64,000 nucleotides of DNA from Diplodia intermedia (taxonomy: Eukaryota; Ascomycota; Dothideomycetes; Botryosphaeriales; Botryosphaeriaceae). The position numbers and the translations under genes were made by a program. The notes under the pieces were generated by a model. That model searched no databases. It saw only the letters and a program-made list of their open reading frames with translations, and was not told the DNA's origin. The stretch covers positions 248,001 to 312,000 of the forward strand of contig JAKEKT010000027.1 of NCBI GenBank assembly GCA_021495925.1, read 5' to 3'. Below, one piece after another: positions 46,951-56,488 of the stretch. Position 1 is the first letter of the stretch. Each line of letters starts with the position of its first letter.

Positions 46951-48111
46951 TTACCCCAGAAGCTCCTTCTGCCGTTCCATGTGCACGCGGTGCGACTTGA
47001 GCACTGGAGAAGCCATCTTTTTCCTGATTTTCTTGATTGACTTGCGGAAACCCTTGTAGAAGTTGCAGTTACTGTGGTCATCGTAGCCACTTCCGCGGGG
47101 GAACTGAGAGATCTCGTCATCGTAGCCACTCTCGCGGGGGAACTGAGAGATCTCGATATCCATGATCTTATCGAATAGAGTGTCCATACTCCATGTTATG
47201 CTCTCAGTGTTAGGTCGTTCGAAACTCAGCCCGGCACACTGGAGGGATAGCATAAGAGAGCCGAACATGAGAGAATCGCAGGCTCTCCTGCTGCGCGTAG
47301 AGTTTCCAGATTTGCAGAGTGCTCTTGGGTTTCCCTGGTCGTATGCCGTTCGGTATCTGCTTACGTAGCCGTAAAGCTCGTCTAGCATACAGCTGATAGT
47401 CTGTGCGCGAAGGCGGAGCATCGAATCTGGATGGAGATTAGTTGAAAGGCTCTCAAGTAAAGAAAGAAACTCCTTACCGAGAAGTCCGGGTGGGTAACAG
47501 CAGTAGCTGTCCTCCGGGTTCAGGGCTTTGCCTGCCTTGTTCGCGAATTGGCCGTCTTCATTGATTCCAATGTCCCATGTTAGCTCCCGAGCCAACTCCT
47601 CCATTCCATCCTCTTCTCCAAGTTCCCAGTATATGAACAGCAGCTCCTCTCGGCCACATGTGTAGTCGAAGTAATAGGATCCGGAGATCACTTGCACCCA
47701 CGTGGAAAGCCAGGGCTTGAGGATAACAGTAGCGCAGTACTTATTTGAAAGCACGATCAAGTCTCTGAAAGCTTCGAACGACATTCTTCCCTTTGGGAGA
47801 TTGTCGAAGCGGAGGTGTGCAATGTTGAGTAAGATAGAGAGCGCCCTCGGATCGTCCTCAGGTAGTGATATTTCTTTCATCCCAGATGGATCAGCTTGAG
47901 CCTCCTTGAAGTCGCCAGCTAGCATGCGCTTCCAGGGGTTGCAGACGAAACTCATAGCCTTGGAAGAAGCAACGAAGACCTTCTGTACGTCCTCGTCATA
48001 GACCAAGATACGAAGGTCTCCATCATCATCAAAGTATGAGATGTCCGGAAGAGTTTGTGGGTGCGAAGACGCAGAAATGGCGTCGTTTTCGTTGGAGTCG
48101 GGCATTTTCAT
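46951..48111 (-). CDS. BTB/POZ-like protein, array copy C
   Basis: Exons (minus) 48111-47478 and 47426-46951; 51-nt GT-AG intron, phase 1; 369 residues. The intron is a multiple of three without a stop, so the unspliced frame is also open; splicing is preferred because it joins YPPGLL to DSMLRLRAQ as in the paralogues. BTB-like core: SYFDDDGDLRILVYDEDVQK, FVASSKAMSFVCNPWKRML, DFKEAQADPSGM, ALSILLNIAHLRFDNLPKG and LIVLSNKYCATVILKPWL. Then REELLFIYWELGEED. The C-terminal half has a 13-residue direct repeat (EISQFPRxSGYDD twice) and the shared end PVLKSHRVHMERQKELLG. Start is the first ATG; the frame upstream has only non-ATG codons. Function unknown. Confidence 0.78.
   Translation of the reverse strand: MKMPDSNENDAISASSHPQTLPDISYFDDDGDLRILVYDEDVQKVFVASSKAMSFVCNPWKRMLAGDFKEAQADPSGMKEISLPEDDPRALSILLNIAHLRFDNLPKGRMSFEAFRDLIVLSNKYCATVILKPWLSTWVQVISGSYYFDYTCGREELLFIYWELGEEDGMEELARELTWDIGINEDGQFANKAGKALNPEDSYCCYPPGLLGKEFLSLLESLSTNLHPDSMLRLRAQTISCMLDELYGYVSRYRTAYDQGNPRALCKSGNSTRSRRACDSLMFGSLMLSLQCAGLSFERPNTESITWSMDTLFDKIMDIEISQFPRESGYDDEISQFPRGSGYDDHSNCNFYKGFRKSIKKIRKKMASPVLKSHRVHMERQKELLG
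47077..47154. repeat. 39-bp in-frame tandem duplication inside copy C
   Basis: Copies 47077-47115 and 47116-47154 are identical except at two adjacent bases. It encodes the 13-residue unit EISQFPR(E/G)SGYDD twice. Near-identity indicates a recent event. Confidence 0.93.
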
Positions 48112-48324
48112 CTCTCGTCGATCCGCGGACAAGTCCTAGACGGGTGCAGTTCCGTGTGCGCCTGGATGGGCGGGTTGAAAAAAATTTTGGGCGTTGCTTT
48201 TGGGGCAGGCGCAAGGAAAGCAGCCCTGCGATCCGCGCTAGACTGGATCGGGAGCGCACAGGTTTTGTGCAACTCCAGAACCCTTCCTCCAGTGTCCTCA
48301 CTCCGCCTGGTTCGTAAATACAAC

Positions 48325-49673
48325 TCAAAAATGCCTCTTCTGCCTCTCCATGTGCCGCACGTGCGAGTCCAGAACCGGCGAAGGGATGCACGTCAGAACC
48401 TTCTCGATCTTCCCCCACAGTTCCGGTGCGAAGTTGCAGCTTCCAAAGTGGCTGTGGCGGCAGTCGATCAGCTCGACCCGTTTGAGCCTCTCGGCGAACT
48501 CCTCGATGCTCATCTTCACCTTGGTCGGGTCCTCGCGGAAAGGGCTGAGACCGTTCTCATGGAGTGAGATGATGAACGACCCGAGGACGGTAGCGTCACA
48601 CTCGCGGTCGGCGTCGACGCCGCAATGGCAGCAGACGCTCTCCGTGTCCGGCACCGTGTACGAGGCCAGGTACTTGTCCTGGTAGCCGTAGCACGCGTCC
48701 TGCAGCAGCGCGATCGTGGCCGTCCGCACGCTCATGATGCTCTCTACACCGCAACAGTCAGCAAGTCCATGGATGTCACAGGCCAGCCAGAAAACGCACC
48801 CAGAATGTCCGGCGGGAACCACGCCAGCCCGCCCTCGCCATCCAGCACCTTCCCCACCGCATTCACCAACCTCCCCTTCTCATCCACCCTCACCTCCCTC
48901 ACCAGCTTGGTCGCCAAGTCGGCAAAAATCTCCTGCTCCCCAAACGCCCACGCGATCCACAACCACTCCTCGTACCCGGGCACGCCCACCTTCTTCCTCT
49001 GCGCCCCCACCCACATGGACAGCCACGGCTGGAACGCCCTCGCGGCGCCATACTTCTCCGCCAACACGGCGACGCCCAGCAGATGGCGAAAGCTCAGCTT
49101 GGCCGGGATCAGGCTGAACCGCAGGTGGGCGATGTCCAGCAGGATGGACAGGGCGGTGGCGTCGTCGTCGGGCAGGGCGACCTCGCGCGGCTCGTCGCCC
49201 TCGGCCGGCTCCCGGGCCTCCTTGAAGTGGCCGTCGGGCGACAGCATGCGGTCCCACGCGTCGCACACCAGCGTCATGGCCTTGGCCGAGCACACGAACA
49301 CGTTCTCGACGCCCGCGTCGTTGCGCACCAGCAGCCGCGTGTCGCCCTTGAGGTCGAAGTAGTACGTCTTGCCCACCGCGCTCTTCTCGCCCGGCGTGTC
49401 GTCGTCGCCGTCGTTGACGCTGCCGTTGACGCTGCCGGCGATGCTGCCCGCGCTGTGGTGGTGCCGGCTGACGCCGTCCGCCTGCCGTCCGGTCGTGCCG
49501 AGCCCGCCGCCGGTGCCGCTGCGCGGCCGCTGGAGCGGGCGGACGGCCAGCGCGATGGCCGCGTCGTCGGAGCTCTCGGTCATGGTCGAGAAGCGCGACG
49601 TCGAGTCCTGCAGAATCGGCGTGGTTGTTGGCGTCTCTGCCGTTGCGGTTGCCGTTGCTGTTGCTGCCGCCAT
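48325..49673 (-). CDS. BTB/POZ-like protein, array copy D
   Basis: Exons (minus) 49673-48800 and 48743-48325; 56-nt GT-AG intron, phase 1; 430 residues. The N-terminus is an Ala/Thr repeat then Ser/Gly-rich disordered sequence (1-102). BTB-like core about 103-225: TYYFDLKGDTRLLVRNDAGV, FVCSAKAMTLVCDAWDRML, HFKEAREPAEGD, ALSILLDIAHLRFSLIPAKL and VAVLAEKYGAARAFQPWL. Then PGYEEWLWIAWAFGEQEIF and WFPPDIL before the intron. Exon 2 starts ESIMSVRTA, has a CCHCGVDADREC patch and ends PVLDSHVRHMERQKRHF. Much more GC-rich at third positions than copies A-C. It is the copy nearest STT4. Function unknown. Confidence 0.8.
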
Positions 49674-50186
49674 GATGTGCTCCGAGCGTCTCCGGGAAGG
49701 TCGATCTGGCTTCTTTTTTGCCCTCCCTTTCCGAGTGGGGGAGTCAAAGCTTGGACAAAAGGAAAACGGGCCTGGCGTTGGGAATCACCACGCGCGAAGA
49801 CAGAAGGACGAAAAGGAGTGGGAAGTAGTGCTCGATGAAGGAGTCGATCCTGCGGGCAGACGCGGTGAAAGACCAAGTGGAGCCGCCAGTGGCACGCGAC
49901 AACGCATCATCGGCCGATCCGCACTAATCTCATGCGGCAGGCGAGAAAAAAATGAAAAAGCGGGCAAGCGAGTCACGATAGCTGCAGGTTGGTGTTTCGC
50001 ATGACTGCCCCGCTGCCATGCTCTACGCTGGATTCGAAAGGCGCGGAAGCTGGGACGTGGGAACAATTCTCGATTAAAGATAGTACTGCAATGTGCAAGG
50101 CCTGCAATGCTCACAGCGACGAAAGCTCCTCCCCGGCGCATGATCCCATCTCACGCGGCTCCTGCCAGCCCCTCACCGCCTCTTCA
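49674..50186. other. Upstream region of copy D / 3' region of STT4
   Basis: 513 bp with no gene recognised. A long plus-strand frame crosses from here into STT4 but is an antisense shadow. Confidence 0.5.
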
Positions 50187-53100
50187 CTAGTACGGGATGC
50201 CGTTGGTCAGCAGCTGGAACCGATCGTACTGGCCCGTCGACAAGCTGTTGTAACTCTTCTTGATCAGGAAACGCATAAACTCCGCCGCCTCCCTCTCCGT
50301 CTTGTCCAGCACGAATCTCTCGCGGAAGTGCTGCACCGTCTCGGGCTTGAAGCACGGCAGCCCGCTGTCCAGCATGACGATGACAATGTGCGCGAGATGC
50401 TCGCAGTGCTGCCGTGCTGCCAGGAACGCCTTGATGCACAGCTCCTCGAACCACCGGTACGGCTGCGAGTCGGTCGAGCCGCCCATGACGGCCACCATTT
50501 CCTGCGTGAGCTTGAACGGCGCGCGTTCGAACTTGATGCCGCCGGGCGCGATGTCGAAGCAGAAGCCGAAATCGATGTGCAGGATGTGGCCCGCGTCGTC
50601 GATCATGATGTTGCCGTTGTGCCGATCCTTGAACTGCAGCAGGTACGAGATGATGCTGTACGCCGCCATCGACTTGACGAAGTTGTTGCGCGCTTCTTGG
50701 AACCGGATCGAGTCCTCGCCACCGTACTTCGACACAAAGTAGTCGTAGAGCCCATTGACTGCTTCACGGCCGAGCATATCACGAGAGATGGAGTTGGGCA
50801 AAACGTCGATGACACCACAGCCCGGCGCGGTGGCGGTGACGCGGTACGGGAAGACGTACACGTCCAGCCCGACATCGTTGAAAATGCCGCGGAAGGCAGA
50901 AATCATCTGCAGCGCCAACACGTCCTGACGACAGTCGTCTCCGACCTTGAAGATGGCCGACTGCCATACCTCGTAGTAGTTCTCCTCCTTCTTCTCTTCA
51001 TCGTTGCCATCTTCCACCACCGGAATGATCTCAGTCTTCTCCTTGCGGATGCGGAAAGTCGCCATGTACGGAGCTTTCGCGTGACTCTGCAGGGGTTTGC
51101 CAGACTTCCGATCGATACCCACGACTACACCGTCTGGGTTACTTGGCAAGTACACGCCAACCTCGACCTTGATCGAGCGGAGCTCCTCCTCAATCTTCTG
51201 CTTCTTCTCCGGCTTGCTCTTCTTGATGAACGGCTTGAGCTTGCCAGAAATCCCGGTGACCTCGTTGAAGAAAGTAAATTCGCGCTCGTAGAACTCACGG
51301 TCCTCGGGGCTGAAACTGTTCTCAAGGCTTGCCATGACAACATCAAGAGTCGGCTTGACAGGATCGGGAATCAGTGAGTCCTCGTCCTTGAACGCATTTG
51401 CCTTTATGTTCCAGATGATCTGGTGGGCGAACAGCTGAGAGAACTTGGCCGTCTCGATGATGTAGCGCTCAACGTAGCCAAGAACATCGTAACGAAGCGT
51501 CTGCACAACCTGCGGAACGTAGAAGAACGTGATGTCGACAGAGTGGCTTTCCAGTGCCCTCATAGCGTACTGGATGATGAATGGGTGGTTGCCATATGCG
51601 GGAAGGAAATACGTGATGGCCGTCATTGGGTTGACCGGAGCCCAGTACATCAAGTACTTGAGCTGGAACGAGACATCATCAGGCAATGACTTGCCAAGGA
51701 GCACCTCTAGAGCATCCGGCTGGTCCAACACCTTCTCAGGGAAGTTAAGCACCAGGAAACGGACCTCGGTGGCAAGCCTCAGCGAGTTAAACCTAAAAAC
51801 CAATTGCACCGCAATGGCGGGGTCCTCAATCCAAGCTGTCTTCAGGAGGCCAGACAAAACTGCATCCGTAGGGGCCTTGCCGGAATGGCCAGGCATCAGG
51901 TGGAGGCGCCTGTCCTGTTCCAGAGGGAATAGCCAGACCATCAGACGCTGATGCTCGCTCGCAAGCAGGAGCAACAGCAACTCCTGCTTGGCGTGCAGAC
52001 TCTTCCTGGGCCCATTCGTGTTCAGGCCGATGCCGGTGACGTTCTGGAGCGCGTTATGGATGTCGACCAGGACCTGAGCTTCCGCCTTGATTTGCAAACG
52101 ATTCCCGCCAAAAGACCATCGCGGTCTCTCCTTGAACCACGCCAAGGCGGCAGAGAGGATGCGGTCCTTCAGCCTCCACTGGCCAGATGTATTGGAGCCG
52201 GTACTGTATTGAAGAATCCGTAGGCCGAGGAGAACCACGTGGAAGTGGGCCTCACGCGTCAAAGGATGATTGGTGGTGTGGCTCATTGCCGACAAAGTAA
52301 TGTGCATGAGACGGTGGTAGACGCGTTCAACATGGGGGCTACCAAGACGGGTTGCGCTGAAGTGGCTTTCAAGGAATTGTAGCAGCCGGAAATGGGGGGC
52401 AATTAGGTTATAAGCGTGCTGCTGGCGTTTCATGATGACGGTCCGGTCCGACTGAGCAAATTCCTGCTTAACGAAGAAGGGGTCAGGGTGGTGGAAGTGC
52501 TCGTCAAAGAGGCCAAGTCTTCGTCGGACAGTCTTCTCGAAATTCTCGGCGATCTCGACAAGAATCCTGGACTCCATGCGCGGGTTTTCTTTGATGATGC
52601 TGAGCCACAAGGAAATACCAAGTTTGATGGACTGCTTGTTGAAAACGGCGAAAGGAATACCAACAACGTGGTGGGCAATCGCACATTCGTCCTTTGGACT
52701 CCTGCAAAGAAGAGCAGCCGCTCGTCTAAGAGCATCACGGAGCTCCGCGATCGAAACGTGCTTGCGGCTCAAGGTGCGTTGCTCCAAATCGAGAAGCACC
52801 CTCCGCGCATCCTCTACGCTGCGATCGTAGTGCTTGCTACGGCGCATCAAAGGGTCGGAATCATTGCCGAAGCGGATCCAGTCATCATTGAAATCCGTCA
52901 TTGGCTCCACGTAGCGGTACTCCTGGCGATTAGTGTACTGAGCAACGAAGTCGGATGCTGTGTTGATATTCAGCTCTCTTTCCCGGTCAATGGCGCCAAG
53001 GCGCTGGTCTGTTGATGGAATGACGGAACCCATCTCCAGTGCGAACGACCTCCCAAGGGAGACATGGCCGTAGGCTCCGTCATCATCATACTCCGATAGG

Positions 53101-56092
53101 TAGGTCTGCAAAAGCCCCTTGATATCGAGAGGAGCAATGTCCATCACGCTCAAGACCCAGACCCTGGCGCGATTCTGGAGCTGGATGAGGGTGTTCCTGC
53201 GGAAACTGTAGTTGTCCGAAAGCTCGATGGAGATGTTTTCCCGGGTTGATGTGAAGGTTGAGGACCATCCGTACTCATCTATCTCCTTCTCAAGGCAGCT
53301 GTTCCACATCATGCTGAGAAGCTCGAGAAGGGCAAACAGCGAAGCGCGCTGACAGAGAGCAGATGGTACCTGCTGAATGATGATGTCGGCGCAGTGGATA
53401 GCAACCTTTTGTGCCTGCAAAACCCTGTGACAGCAGCCGGTGAAGAAGATAGCAAGCTGCTGGGCTACGTAGGGAGCAGAAAAGGACTGAAACCCGCCTG
53501 AGACAGTTTTCTTCAAGTATGAGCGAACACCTGCCTCGGCAATAGCGACCATACAGTTGCCCATCTCCTTGTTGCGAAGTCGCGGATCCAGGAAGTATGT
53601 CAGCGTCTTTGTGCAGTCTCCAGTGCTAGCACGAAGACCCTCGACGAGATGCACCGTGTTAAGGAAGACGACCTCAGGGTAGCCTAGTGATTTGATGTCT
53701 ACTTCGCATGCAGGGAGAAGTTCTTGAAGACGGCGTTTCTGTTCGACGATGTGTTCCGCGCTCTTGCCACGTCTGAGGACAGTGTTGAGTTCAACATCAC
53801 TCTCAAGCTGATCGGCCCGGGATTCGGAAACCAAAGGCTTGCTATGTTGGGCAAGTATCCGGAGTTCGTTAAGATATCTCTTGCCCAAGGGGGAGGTCAA
53901 ACTGAAGCCGTGGACAGCAACGTTAAACCAGGCATCGCGTTGCAGGCTGACGATAGCTTCGTCTTCAATATACTCCTCTGGGCCTTCAGCATTGGAAGAA
54001 ATCAAGATCGCAAGCGGACCCAGGAGCTGCGCGATTTCCTGGGCAGCCACTTCCGTATCCGCCATGGGCGTAGCCTCTGGGCCATGTGCATCACCTTTGC
54101 TGACAATGTCGTCAAGCACGTACTGTAAGTAAACCTCAAACAGCGGCTGCCCGACCTTGAACTCCCTGGAGAGGTGGCACCTTCCTCTCATGACCGCATC
54201 CAGGAGCACGGAGTTGTCCTGGACAATGGCATCGCGAGCGAGCTTAGAGTATAGCTTTAGCAGAGCTCTAAGCTCTCCTGGACCGGAGTGAGCGCCAAGT
54301 AAGGAGCTTTCGATGATGATCTTCGCATCGACAGAAATGCTCACTCGGCCAATCTTCTGGACCAGCATCGAAAGTGCAAGCTCAGAGATCTTCTGGTCCT
54401 TGCACCGGCAAGCCACACCAACGATAGTTTGGATGACAGTACCATAGACGTGCGAAGGCTCATCAACATCAGCAGGAGCCAGTGAGATGGTACTGCCCGT
54501 CTGATGCTGTGTGTGCAAAGTGCCGTTGGCCTTCGCACCCCCATTGAGCTGAGACAGGCCAGTATTGGTGCGCTCCGGCGCTTGCTTTCCACTGAGGACG
54601 TTACCGAGGCTGTACAATGTCGTGATTACAGCGTCCTGTGGAAGATGCATCAGAACGCTAGCCAAGCAATCGGCAGCAACGGCTGAAGTGCCCTCCTTCA
54701 GCCCACCCTGCACGATTATGCGTGGCAAAGACTTGCTCAGATGAGATGCGTGATCAGGCGAGGATTTGCCCAAGATCGACATACTCTTCAGCACAACACA
54801 AGCCAGAATTTCATCGGCTGCGAGAATGTCGTCTGAGAGGGTGGACTCGAGCAAATCCATGAGCTTATCGGAGTCGGCAATTTCTTCGTTTAGCACAGCG
54901 CAACACAAGTACGTGACAAGTGCATCCGCCAGAACAGCATGGGCAATGTGTTGCTGCCAAACGGTGCCTACGCGCTTCACATACTCCGAGTCGGCATTGA
55001 TTCGTTCAAGCTCTTCCTCAGCAATCCCAGCGACACTTGCGAGCAAAGTTTCGGCCCCCGCATCCAGAGGCTGTTGCAGTGCGTGGGCGCTTTGAAGTCT
55101 GTCTAGTACAGGCTTGCCGGACTCGGGTTCAGAGGGACTAGCAACAGTCGCCGTGCATGCGACAACGACTTGCATGAGTCCGTGATGAAGGAGGAGAGCA
55201 CCTAGAGGACGGCCCATGGCAGCATAGTGCTTGGCATGACGGCGCCATTCCCGGAGTGTCCGCTTCGAGTTGCTGCCATACAAGACGTTCGAGACGGAAG
55301 CTTCAACCGAAATCATCAGTTTCTCGGACAGGGCGGTACGCAGATTCTCGATCAGGTCGAGCATTTCGGCGGGGTTCCAGATGGAGGCACACGCTGAAGC
55401 GGCACTCAGGAAACCGAGCATGGACATGGCCAAGCAAAGAACACGGCCAACGTCTCCATCGGCCGTATTGTCCACCGCGTCCTCCCGGCTCATATGCTCC
55501 CCCGTCAGGGAGCTTGCCGAGGCCGACCATTCCGCCACGTACTTCTTCACGGCTGCAGCGGCAACCTCTTTGAGCCCCTCATGATTATTTCCCAGAGACA
55601 AGATGGCGAAGGCTAGGTTGTGAGTCAGGATCTCCCATGGCGAGGGGTCAAGGTCGCGGAGAAAGGGCGAGGGCGCAATGGCCTGGGCAAAGGACTCGGG
55701 GAGATAGGGGGTGAGTTGGTTCAGAAGCTGCTCGGCGGTTGCGACATCGACGACCTGGGGTGCAGCTTTGCAGAGCGCGAGGAGGGTTTCGAGTTCGGGC
55801 AAGCTCTGCGACCTGTCAGACCAGCTGGAAGACGCTGAATAGGAGACCTACCATAGGCACCCTCGCGGCACCTCCGCGGGCACCGTCGAGCTCGTCATGG
55901 CCACCATTGGCCTGCGCGTGAGGCGGACATAGTCGATACAGGCGCTTGAAGTCTGCATTGCCAGATTCGGGGGCTGGCGAGGCGGCAGAAAGCGTAGCAA
56001 GCTTCTCCAGCGCGCTGCGGCGGATGCTAGATGCGGCCACACAGTCAGGACCAGGGAAACGGGGCGCAGTGGACGGTGACTCACTTTCGCAT
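50187..56092 (-). CDS. STT4: Phosphatidylinositol 4-kinase, type III alpha (Stt4)
   Basis: Makes PI4P at the plasma membrane, feeding PI(4,5)P2, Pkc1 and cell-wall signalling. Model (minus): 56092-56085 (8 nt), 56026-55852 and 55805-50187; introns 58 and 46 nt; 1933 residues. The spliced N-terminus MRNIRRSALEKLATLSA fits fungal Stt4, which is why the 8-nt exon is accepted. A long alpha-helical solenoid occupies most of the protein; the PIK accessory region is near 1420-1600. The kinase region follows: SHAKAPYMATFRIRKEK (about 1637), DDCRQDVLALQMISAF, catalytic loop DRHNGNIMID (about 1790), DFGFCFDIAPGG (about 1804) and FELCIKAFLAAR-like EELCIKAFLAARQHCEH. The C-terminus YDRFQLLTNGIPY is the usual end. 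All of the last 1872 residues come from one exon. Divergent to HEL2. Confidence 0.96.
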
Positions 56093-56488
56093 GATGACCA
56101 AGCGCCCGCGGCGACAGTGCTTAGGAATGAATCAGAATGACTGGCAGCACACAGTCGTAGGGAGAACACAGGGTGAGTGAGCGTGGTGTTTGCTTAGTTG
56201 GAGGCGGCAGCTGGCCAGCAAGCTGGTCGATCGGCGGGCGCTTCATCTGCGCCGGGGGCGCCCCGCGTCATCATCTTCGCATCTTTTGTCCGCGCTGCCC
56301 GCACTCTTCTCGCTCTGCACCCTCACCGACGCCGCAACCCATAAACCCGCCTAGCCACGCCAGGCCACCGGCTGCGCCTTACCCGCGGTCGCTGCATTTG
56401 GCACCTGCCACAACCGTAAATACTCAGCGATTGCCCGCAACCCCCACCATCCGTACACTACGAACCCCAAAACCGCGACAAAACCACA
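56093..56488. promoter_or_regulatory. Shared upstream region STT4 / HEL2
   Basis: 396 bp between the STT4 ATG (minus) and the HEL2 ATG (plus); both promoters must fit here. GC-rich with short C/A-rich runs; no distinct element picked. Confidence 0.55.

Noticed and set aside
49989..51377. 462-codon plus-strand open frame over the STT4 kinase domain
   Set aside because: Antisense to the catalytic region of STT4; no motif and typical shadow composition.
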